Source of the DNA: Clostridia bacterium
GTDB taxonomy: Bacteria > Bacillota > Clostridia > Oscillospirales > Acutalibacteraceae
Length of the DNA stretch: 36,920 bases
Direction of reading: 5' to 3'
Assembly: GCA_017381035.1 (NCBI GenBank)
Contig: JAFOCW010000029.1
Coordinates: 1 to 36,920 of the forward strand
Below are positions 7,740 through 13,980 of the stretch, piece after piece. Numbering within the stretch: position 1 is the stretch's first letter; every line of letters starts with the position of its first letter. Position numbers and translations under genes: made by a program. The notes under the pieces were generated by a model. It did not search any database. It was not told where the DNA came from and saw only the letters and a program-made list of their open reading frames with translations.

Positions 7740-7836
7740 TTATGCGAAGCATAACCTTCGTGCACCGCAGGTGCCCTTCATTATGCGAAAGCATACCATC
7801 ATACGCCGAAGGCGTGCATCATTTCACCGCAGGTGA
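7740..7836. repeat. Array of five mini-hairpins with ~21-bp spacing
   Basis: Five perfect short inverted repeats: TTATGC-GAA-GCATAA (7740), GCACC-GCA-GGTGC (7762), TATGC-GAAA-GCATA (7782), ACGCC-GAA-GGCGT (7803) and TCACC-GCA-GGTGA (7824). Start-to-start distances are 22, 20, 21 and 21 bp. Stem sequences differ while the GNA-type loops and spacing are kept. The array follows the truncated DUF1538 fragment and ends 14 bp before the stop codon of the next gene. It resembles dispersed palindromic repeats known from clostridial genomes. Confidence 0.8.
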
Positions 7837-7849
7837 TTTTGTCTTAAAT

Positions 7850-8758
7850 TTAAAACCTTCCTCTTAAAAGGTCAAAGTCGTCAAGGGCAATAAAGGGAAC
7901 GGGAACCTTTTCGTTTTGGTCGGCAAGGCGAACGCCAAGGTCGTTTACCCAGTTTTCATTCAAGAAAACCTTAACAACACCGCCGGTTACAGCTTCTTTT
8001 TTTAAAATGGGTGCGCCACCGTAGGTAAGGTATGGGGTAGAAAAATACCCGTCTACCGAATAAAGCGGCGAAGAGCGCTTGTTTTTGTTGTTTGTTGGTT
8101 TGGCAAGGTAATTTGAAAGCTCGCACATCTTAACAACGGCGCCGTTTTGCCCGTCTTTTAGCCTTTTAAGGCAGGCGCCCACAATGGCAAGCAGGCTGTC
8201 TATGTATTCTACGTGCTTTTCGTTACAGTCAATTCCGTAAAACAAACGGTCGCTTTTAATAACCAGTTTTTTATTTGTAAGCGGTCCTGCAAGCAATGCG
8301 TCGGCAATAATTGCACGAACTTTAATTTCGTTAACCGAGTTTTCGCTTAGCGAAAAGAACATTGATTTTTTCCAGGCCGAAATCTTGCCTTCAAGCGCTT
8401 TTTCTACGGCCGTCTGTTCACAGCCGCCAAAGCCCTTTACCTTTATTTCGTTTTTAACAATATGCTTTAGCAGCGAACAGCTTTTTGCCTTTTTGAATTC
8501 TGCCGCCACCTTGTCCGAAACCTTTTCGGGCAGGGTGTATTTTTCGTTAATCCAACAAAACAAAAATTCTTGGCAAAGGGCGTCCTTTTCGGCTAAGGAG
8601 TAACCGCCTTCGGCATCTAAAAGCTCTAAAAAGCCCCTTGCCAAAACGGTTAGTATATGCCTTAGTCCCGAAAGACCGTTTTCAATATTGTCTTTAGTTA
8701 AAAGCTTTCCGTAGCCGCCCGTCAGGTAAAGCTCGTATTCTTTTTTCTCGTTAAGCAT
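7850..8758 (-). CDS. Unrecognised 302-aa protein translationally coupled to the polymerase-like gene
   Basis: I do not recognise a family. The protein is mixed alpha/beta, about 302 aa, with no signal peptide or membrane segment, and so is probably cytoplasmic. The N-terminal two thirds look helical and Lys/Glu-rich. The C-terminal third (LAKPTNNKNKRSSPLY, then a Gly/Tyr/Thr-rich stretch and LNENWVNDLGVRL) looks more strand-like. The ATG at 8758 is chosen over one at 8773 because GGAGG lies 8 nt upstream. It overlaps the TAA of the polymerase gene by 8 bases (ATGCTTAA), a classic coupling arrangement. A subunit or accessory factor of the polymerase-like protein is the natural inference; no function is shown. 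Confidence 0.85.
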   Translation of the reverse strand: MLNEKKEYELYLTGGYGKLLTKDNIENGLSGLRHILTVLARGFLELLDAEGGYSLAEKDALCQEFLFCWINEKYTLPEKVSDKVAAEFKKAKSCSLLKHIVKNEIKVKGFGGCEQTAVEKALEGKISAWKKSMFFSLSENSVNEIKVRAIIADALLAGPLTNKKLVIKSDRLFYGIDCNEKHVEYIDSLLAIVGACLKRLKDGQNGAVVKMCELSNYLAKPTNNKNKRSSPLYSVDGYFSTPYLTYGGAPILKKEAVTGGVVKVFLNENWVNDLGVRLADQNEKVPVPFIALDDFDLLRGRF

Positions 8759-11700
8759 CTGCTCTACCTCCAAGGGCTTCTATTACCTGCGCTTCGCTGA
8801 ATATTTTCCAAAAGGTATTTGTAAGCGAAGCATCATATTGTGGGTACAGTCGGGCAATAAGCTCGTTTTCCTGCTCTTTATGCCATAGGTCAAGGCCTTC
8901 TGAGTCCCCTAAATCTTCTAATGCAATATCGGCAAGGGTTTGTTGGAACTTGGTTTTGCCCACACCTGCTTTTATGGCTTCTTCGCATACGGCAAAATAC
9001 TTTTTGGTATATTCGTTTTTGTTTGCCCGTTTAGAAAGGTCGGGCACATTTTTGCGCGCAATTGCTTCTTCAAGGGCATAATGCAAAAGTCTGTACCCTT
9101 CAAAATTAAAGTTCAAAAGAAGGTCGGCGTGGTCAAGCGCTAAAATTTCCTTTAAAAGACCGTTTTGCTTTGCGGCCTTGTCCTTAACGTAGGGCCAGAA
9201 GGTTTCGGCGTTAAATTTATTTTCGCCTACCGAATAAAGTAAATCTTTAAGCGCTAAAAGCTCATCTTTATCTACCTTTTCGGTAAGGGCAAAAAGCCCG
9301 TCTTTAAATATTTCAAACCTATCTTTGTAAGAAAGGCTGTCCTTAGTATAGGTATAAACGTTGTCGTACTGACCCTTAAGCCTTACGGTTACCATAGCGT
9401 TAAGCTTGGAAGACAGCTCCGACGTATTATTCCTTGCCTTTAAAACGTCGCTAAAAGCGCCGTCGGCCGACCTGAAGGCCGCAACAATGTCTTTACAAAG
9501 GGTGGACTTTTTAGGCTTGGTGTTAAAAATTTCTAAAAGGGCATCTCGGTCAAAGGCAAGGTCGTCGGCTTCTTCACGGAATTCGTAAAAAGCCTTGGCC
9601 CAGCGGTACAAAAGCTGTGCTACGGCATTGCGCTCGGAATTGGGCTTAAAGGTTTTAACCGGAAGATTAGAGCCTTCGGCAAGGCAAAAGTTACCGTCTT
9701 CGCCCATAATTATTTCGGGAATTTCACCCTTTTTGTTTTCAAGACAGCGCTTCATTTCAATATAATTTTCAATTTCCTTAACCACCGCTTTTGCTTCGCC
9801 GTCCAAGGACTTAGCGAACCGCTGAACATCGTCAATATAAGGCCTTATACCCTTTTTGGTGGCGTCGATTTCGTTGCCCGTAAGAATGGTGCAAAGGGCG
9901 GCGCTTGGAAGACTCTCGCTCTTTTTTAGTGCAGGGTCGTACTGAACGGCGGCAATTTTCATTGCGGTATTTGAAATTTGGCCGATACGGTTGGAAAATG
10001 TGGTGTAAACCACCTGGGGACAAATATAATTGTACCTTTTGATTCTTGCTTTTTCGGGGGGCAAAACCGCTTTGATTTCCTTAATGTGTATAAAAGGAAC
10101 CCGACTTTCCACATTACGTATTTCAGTATAACCGCTTTTAAAGCAGGCGTCTATTATACGGCGGTCGTAAATAATGGAAATATGGTCGCCGTCAAAATCG
10201 GCTCCGCCAAGGGCGGCAGGAATATAAGAAGTATCACCCGTAATAACCACACCCGTAAGGTGGCCAAGGTAGGTGTCGTACTCTTTTTTGGTTTTTAGAA
10301 TAGTGCAAACGTCTTCGTTACGGGAAAGGTGGGGGCTTCTTATAAGGGCAACCCTTTGACCCGAAGCGGCGACACCCGGCATATATACGCCGCCGTTTTT
10401 CAACAGTTTGCCGCTAAAGTCAAAGGAAATATCACCTTCAACCCGTTCTAACATATCTACAAGAAAGGCATACAAATCGCCCGATAAAAATCTGTTTTCG
10501 CCACGCACCAAAATTTTACCAAGCGCAATATCGTTATAAAGGGAAACCCTGTGCGCCCTAACGCTTGCTTTAATGTGGGGGTCCTTTAAAAAACGCTCGT
10601 CTTTAAGCAACAGCTCCATCCAGGAAGCTTTGTCTTCGGTTTTAAAAAGCTCTTCTCTTTTTTCTTTATTGGTAAGGTTTTCGGTATTATAGGCGTCGGC
10701 CAGGGCAATGTGCTCGGCCACAATGCCGTCAAGGTCGCTGTCGGTTAAATCGAAGGTGCTAAGCTGTTGCGAGCTTAAATGTACGTAACGGGTATTATGG
10801 AAGGAGTTTTCCGATTTTACAACATAAAGACCGTGATTATACTTTTTAAGCTTTTCAAAATAATATTTCATTATGTCGCCGTCGGCCACACACGCTTTAA
10901 AGTATTCATCTCTTTTATCGGTGTCGGGGAAAAGGCTTTTTATAAGACCTGCAAGCTTAAATACCGAAGGCCTTATAATTACGTTGGCTTTAAATAAGTT
11001 GCGGCGCACACCGAAAGCATCGGTAACAAAGGCTTCATCCCCCGTAACACCCTTGTCTTTAAGGAAGGCGTGGAAATCTACCGTGTGCAAAACACCCTTT
11101 AAAAAGGGCATACGAATCTGGAAGGAATTACCCTTTAGTTTTTCGGGTACAAGGCCGTTTATAATCTTGTTTGCGGCAGGGGAAATAAGCCCTTCGCCGT
11201 CGAAGCAGGTAAGCGAAACGGTAGCGGTGGTTTCTTCCTGGCACAGTACCGCATCGCCCCCACGGGAAAACTCTTTTGTGGTGTTTGCGGTAAATACGGG
11301 CACTGCGTTTTCGGGGTTGTGGCTCTTTTCGGGTAAAACTATAATGTTTTCGCAGTTAAAGAAATCGGGCCCAAGGGGGTCAGAACAGCGCAAGGCTTCG
11401 GTGGCCGAGCTCATATAAAGGGCACGGTATGCATAAAGCTTGGAAAGATAGGCGAGCGACTTATTTCTTGCGTCCTTTTCTAAGGGAAGGTCAAGGTCAA
11501 GCCTTGGTAAAAGGGTGCCGAAAATATCTTCACGCACAAACGAATAAATAAAATTCTTGCTTTGGCTCTGGCTGGTTATAAAAGGAACGTAGTGTACGGT
11601 TTTGTCGCCAAAATTCAGGGAAAAGCCGTCGTTAAAAAGCTTGGAAAAGGGTTCTTCTTCAATAGGTTTTGCGGCGCTGAAATCAACGTAAAAATAGTGC

Positions 11701-11906
11701 TTATCAAAACAAGCCGAAGAAGACGGAGCAATTTCGTCCTTTAAAATGTGGGAAAGCTGATAAAAAAGAGCGCTGTCTTCACGCTTTTTGTAGGAAAGAA
11801 TAATTTCTTCCGAAAAATTAATGGCAGGAAGCACCTTCGCCCCAATATTAATTCTTGCATATTCAAGCAAAGCCTTGCCGTCTAAGGTGTAAAGTTCGTA
11901 GTGCAT
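8751..11906 (-). CDS. QDE-1/RDR-like RNA polymerase homologue (double-psi beta-barrel, DFDGD)
   Basis: The 1051-aa predicted cytoplasmic protein has motifs in the order seen in eukaryotic RNA-dependent RNA polymerases (PF05183), a superfamily that also includes phage YonO-type polymerases. GENRFLSGDL is at 469-478. IRSPHLSRNEDV at 522-533 matches RNPCLHPGDI. GGADFDGDHISIIYD is around Asp570/572/574, the three metal-binding Asp of the DxDGD signature. IGQISN at 641-646 matches the IANAHL region. EIDATKKG at 679-686 matches AVDFPKTG. Regions 1-450 and 800-1051 show no motif I know; the last is Lys/Glu-rich and helical. All catalytic Asp are present, so RNA-synthesising activity is plausible. 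Whether the template is RNA or DNA cannot be told. AAAGGAG precedes the ATG. Confidence 0.82.
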   Translation of the reverse strand: MHYELYTLDGKALLEYARINIGAKVLPAINFSEEIILSYKKREDSALFYQLSHILKDEIAPSSSACFDKHYFYVDFSAAKPIEEEPFSKLFNDGFSLNFGDKTVHYVPFITSQSQSKNFIYSFVREDIFGTLLPRLDLDLPLEKDARNKSLAYLSKLYAYRALYMSSATEALRCSDPLGPDFFNCENIIVLPEKSHNPENAVPVFTANTTKEFSRGGDAVLCQEETTATVSLTCFDGEGLISPAANKIINGLVPEKLKGNSFQIRMPFLKGVLHTVDFHAFLKDKGVTGDEAFVTDAFGVRRNLFKANVIIRPSVFKLAGLIKSLFPDTDKRDEYFKACVADGDIMKYYFEKLKKYNHGLYVVKSENSFHNTRYVHLSSQQLSTFDLTDSDLDGIVAEHIALADAYNTENLTNKEKREELFKTEDKASWMELLLKDERFLKDPHIKASVRAHRVSLYNDIALGKILVRGENRFLSGDLYAFLVDMLERVEGDISFDFSGKLLKNGGVYMPGVAASGQRVALIRSPHLSRNEDVCTILKTKKEYDTYLGHLTGVVITGDTSYIPAALGGADFDGDHISIIYDRRIIDACFKSGYTEIRNVESRVPFIHIKEIKAVLPPEKARIKRYNYICPQVVYTTFSNRIGQISNTAMKIAAVQYDPALKKSESLPSAALCTILTGNEIDATKKGIRPYIDDVQRFAKSLDGEAKAVVKEIENYIEMKRCLENKKGEIPEIIMGEDGNFCLAEGSNLPVKTFKPNSERNAVAQLLYRWAKAFYEFREEADDLAFDRDALLEIFNTKPKKSTLCKDIVAAFRSADGAFSDVLKARNNTSELSSKLNAMVTVRLKGQYDNVYTYTKDSLSYKDRFEIFKDGLFALTEKVDKDELLALKDLLYSVGENKFNAETFWPYVKDKAAKQNGLLKEILALDHADLLLNFNFEGYRLLHYALEEAIARKNVPDLSKRANKNEYTKKYFAVCEEAIKAGVGKTKFQQTLADIALEDLGDSEGLDLWHKEQENELIARLYPQYDASLTNTFWKIFSEAQVIEALGGRADA

Positions 11907-11927
11907 ATCATCGCTCCTTTACTAATA

Positions 11928-11956
11928 TAAATACCATAATTCGACTTTTTTGTCAA
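11928..11956 (-). promoter_or_regulatory. Promoter of the polymerase-like operon
   Basis: Minus strand TTGACA (11951-11956), 17 bp, TATTTA (11928-11933), followed by a short leader with AAAGGAG. The -35 box lies 12 bp from the -35 box of the divergent promoter. Confidence 0.7.
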
Positions 11957-11974
11957 CGAAACCGGGGGTTGACA
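11951..11974. promoter_or_regulatory. Inverted repeat joining the two divergent -35 boxes (possible shared operator)
   Basis: TGTCAAC (11951-11957) and GTTGACA (11968-11974) are perfect 7-bp arms separated by 10 bp. They contain both consensus -35 hexamers plus one extra base each. The repeat could simply result from two -35 boxes facing away from each other, or be a site for a common regulator. Confidence 0.4.
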
Positions 11975-11997
11975 AACCGAAAAAGGTGTGCTACAAT
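11969..11997 (+). promoter_or_regulatory. Consensus promoter of the leader/ClpP-VirD4 operon
   Basis: TTGACA (11969-11974), 17 bp, TACAAT (11992-11997). Expected transcription start is near 12004, about 380 nt upstream of the first well-supported gene. Confidence 0.85.
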
Positions 11998-12146
11998 GCG
12001 GGCAGTGGGTGAGTTTACATTTGGTAATCGGTATGAGGAGTACACTCTTCGATACGGCGATGCTGAACAAATAGTATTTTTTTATTTTTTATAATTGACT
12101 TGTTAACTCGAAGTTACAAAGAATGTTTTATACATCCCACATTCAT

Positions 12147-12176
12147 AAAGGCACCTGCGGGTGTCTTTTCTTTTTA
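12147..12176 (+). terminator. First terminator-like hairpin in the leader
   Basis: AAAGGCACC-TGCG-GGTGTCTTT, a 9-bp stem with one G-U pair, followed by a pyrimidine-rich tail TTTTCTTTTT. Confidence 0.6.
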
Positions 12177-12192
12177 TACGTTTAAGCCGACG

Positions 12193-12223
12193 GCGGCACT
12201 CCAAACGGAGTGTCGCTTTTTTT
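12193..12223 (+). terminator. Second, strong terminator in the leader
   Basis: GCGGCACTCC-AAAC-GGAGTGTCGC, a 10-bp stem with one G-U pair, directly followed by seven T and more T-rich sequence. It stands between the only visible promoter and the operon. Confidence 0.8.
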
Positions 12224-12254
12224 ATTTTTATGAATATATACACCCCCAACAAAA
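12221..12254 (+). repeat. 34-nt direct repeat, copy 1
   Basis: Identical to 12319-12352 and followed at once by GAAAGGAGAATGA (12255-12267) and an ATG at 12271. Its first bases are the T-tail of the terminator before it. Confidence 0.85.
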
Positions 12255-12318
12255 GAAAGGAGAATGAAAAATGATTAAGCAAAACAAAAAGGGCGCCAAA
12301 AACAGCGCCGCAAAAAAA

Positions 12319-12352
12319 TTTATTTTTATGAATATATACACCCCCAACAAAA
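12319..12352 (+). repeat. 34-nt direct repeat, copy 2
   Basis: Exact second copy, 98 bp after the first. It is followed by a CCCCC/GGGGG mini-stem (12341-12358) and by GAAAGGAGAATGA at 12371-12383. The same 13-nt ribosome-binding module occurs a third time at 12600-12612. Confidence 0.85.
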
Positions 12353-12387
12353 CGGGGGAAGGTCAAAAACGAAAGGAGAATGATACT

Positions 12388-12597
12388 ATGACAAATATCA
12401 TATACGAAAAACAAACAATCAACTGGGAGCAGAAGGCTTACTACCGAAAGGAAGACGCCGCACCCAAAACCTACAAGACGTTAAACAAGAAAAAGGGCAG
12501 AAACTACGGGTACTACGTTAAAGACCCCGTAACAAAATACGGCATCAAACAGTACCACGAACGCTGCCAGGACTACGACTGCGATTATGCATCGTAA
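12388..12597 (+). CDS. Unrecognised 69-aa basic, Tyr-rich protein
   Basis: No family recognised. The protein is small, cytoplasmic, rich in Lys and Tyr (KKKGRNYGYYVKDPVTKYG), with two Cys near the C-terminus (ERCQDYDCDY). The ATG at 12388 follows GAAAGGAGAATGATACT. An in-frame ATG at 12271 with the same ribosome-binding module would add 39 Lys-rich residues, partly encoded by the second 34-nt repeat, so a longer 108-aa form is possible. It is the first gene of the six-gene operon and could be a small nucleic-acid- or protein-binding factor. That is only a guess from its charge. Confidence 0.6.
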   Translation: MTNIIYEKQTINWEQKAYYRKEDAAPKTYKTLNKKKGRNYGYYVKDPVTKYGIKQYHERCQDYDCDYAS

Positions 12598-12616
12598 ACG
12601 AAAGGAGAATGATAAT

Positions 12617-13357
12617 ATGACGAACATTAACAAAATAATAATAACCTTACTTGTGGTGGTAATGACGCTGACGGCGTGCGCAGTAAGCGAGCAACCAACC
12701 GACACTGCCGCCAACGCATCTTTAAACACTGCCGCCGACATCACCGAACAAGAGCCAATGCCAACAAGGCAAACCCAAAGCACCAACATAAAGTACGCAA
12801 CCCTTGAAAAGACCTATTCTATAAAAGAAACGGCACCGATAACACCAACCCCGACTACGACGTCTAAACCTCCTTTCGAGAACAGTAGTCCCATCGAAGA
12901 ACCACCGCCGCCACAAGATTCTGCGCCAATAGCGGAAGAAACAAGCAGACCCTATTTGGAAATGGAACAAGAAGCGGTACGGCTGGTTAATCTTGAAAGA
13001 GAAAAGGTGGGACTACCGCCTCTCGAAACAGACGACACATATTATAATCTTGTCAGGCTTCGAGCCAAAGAAAGCACAGAATACTGGTCGCACACACGGC
13101 CAAACGGGCAACAATGGTCATCGTTATATATGGAACTTGCAAATGCAAACAGAATTCGCAAGATAGCCGAAAACTTAGGCAAAAACTTCACAACGGTAGA
13201 GCGAATAACCGAATGTTTAATGGTATCTCAAAGCCATAGAAACGCAATACTCGGTGCAGACTACACACATATTTGTATAGCCATAGTCTTAATTGAAGAT
13301 GGCGAAGACGAAAACCGATATGCTATCGCACAGCATTTCTATCAAAAGGAGGAATAA
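12617..13357 (+). CDS. CAP/SCP-domain lipoprotein
   Basis: The 246-aa precursor begins with a lipoprotein signal peptide (MTNINKIIITLLVVVMTLTAC, lipobox LTAC) and is predicted to be anchored outside the membrane. A Thr/Pro-rich linker of about 85 residues (with TPTPTTTSKPP and EEPPPPQ) spans the wall zone. A C-terminal CAP domain (PF00188) follows: EAVRLVNLEREKVGLPPL, WSHTRPNGQQW, AENLG and SQSHRNAILGADYTHICIAI. The YkwD-like CAP proteins it resembles are extracellular and of uncertain activity. ATG 12617 follows the third copy of GAAAGGAGAATGA. The next gene starts 2 bases after its stop, so the genes are co-transcribed. Confidence 0.9.
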   Translation: MTNINKIIITLLVVVMTLTACAVSEQPTDTAANASLNTAADITEQEPMPTRQTQSTNIKYATLEKTYSIKETAPITPTPTTTSKPPFENSSPIEEPPPPQDSAPIAEETSRPYLEMEQEAVRLVNLEREKVGLPPLETDDTYYNLVRLRAKESTEYWSHTRPNGQQWSSLYMELANANRIRKIAENLGKNFTTVERITECLMVSQSHRNAILGADYTHICIAIVLIEDGEDENRYAIAQHFYQKEE

Positions 13358-13359
13358 TT

Positions 13360-13980
13360 ATGAACAATGTATATTATTTAGAAAGAACCGCAAACGGCAG
13401 CAACCAAATCTCACTTAAAACAAAATTGCTTGAAAAGCGCATAATCTACCTTGACGAGCAAATCAACCACCAGACCGTAAACGAAGCAATTCAGCAAATT
13501 GCGCTTCTTGCGGCCGAAAAACCGGGCGAAAGTATAACAATGCTTATAAACTGCCCCGGCGGAAGCATACAGGACGGCCTTGTGCTTATAGACGTAATGC
13601 GAGCTTACGACGGCATAATTAAAACCGTATCGCTCGGAATTGCCGCAAGTATGGCGGCGGTAATACTTGCCGCAGGCACAGCGGGGCATCGCTACTGCTC
13701 CAAAAGCTCGCAGGTGATGCTGCATCAGCCACTTATTGCAGGCTCAATTCCGGGCGGCAACTGCAGCGAAATTGAAGAAGTGGCAAAATCGCTTGTGGCA
13801 AGGAAAAATCAGATAAACGACCTGCTTGCAGATTTCACGGGAAAACCCAAAAAGGAAATTGAAAAGCTAACGTCAACCGACAACTACCTTAGCGCAGACA
13901 AGGCCTTAATGCACGGTCTTATAGATAAAGTCGCCGAAGGTAAAGAACTATATGAACTAATAGGAGGTAATGCAATATGA
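13360..13980 (+). CDS. ClpP-like serine peptidase with intact catalytic triad
   Basis: The 206-aa ClpP/crotonase-fold peptidase has Ser97 (GIAASMAA), His122 (MLHQPL) and Asp174 (TDNYLSA), plus the oxyanion Gly-Gly in NCPGGSI. ClpP assembles into 14-mers and degrades proteins handed over by AAA+ unfoldases. This copy sits away from any clpX and between a CAP lipoprotein and a VirD4-like ATPase. It is therefore an accessory paralogue rather than the housekeeping enzyme, similar in setting to phage or plasmid ClpP proteins. AAAGGAGG precedes the ATG, and the stop overlaps the next start by 4 bases (ATGA). Use of the neighbouring ATPase as partner is speculation. Confidence 0.92.
   Translation: MNNVYYLERTANGSNQISLKTKLLEKRIIYLDEQINHQTVNEAIQQIALLAAEKPGESITMLINCPGGSIQDGLVLIDVMRAYDGIIKTVSLGIAASMAAVILAAGTAGHRYCSKSSQVMLHQPLIAGSIPGGNCSEIEEVAKSLVARKNQINDLLADFTGKPKKEIEKLTSTDNYLSADKALMHGLIDKVAEGKELYELIGGNAI

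Larger units (their letters stand above)
12004..12224 (+). ncRNA. Candidate ~220-nt small RNA or attenuated leader
   Basis: The stretch runs from the predicted start of a consensus promoter to a strong terminator and holds no convincing gene. It has an unstructured-looking 5' part, a weak hairpin GAATGT/ACATTC (12121-12144), and two U-tailed hairpins (12147-12176, 12193-12223). No other promoter for the downstream operon was found before 12388. It is therefore either a separate small RNA or a leader with regulated read-through. No known riboswitch family was recognised. Confidence 0.45.

Noticed and set aside
7740..7836. CRISPR array
   Set aside because: The repeated units are different short palindromes, not identical direct repeats with unique spacers, and no cas gene is nearby.
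10873..11418. 181-codon open frame antisense to the polymerase gene
   Set aside because: Low-complexity Ser/Pro/Lys product without domain motifs, typical of a shadow frame in this codon style.
8751..11906. Cellular RNA polymerase beta' subunit
   Set aside because: The motif is DFDGD rather than NADFDGD in its usual beta' context, the flanking motifs match RDR-type polymerases, and rpoB/rpoC neighbours are absent.
11855..12094. Plus-strand open frame over the divergent promoter region
   Set aside because: It overlaps the polymerase gene start and both promoters, its last ATG lies in the -10 box, and no ribosome binding site is present.
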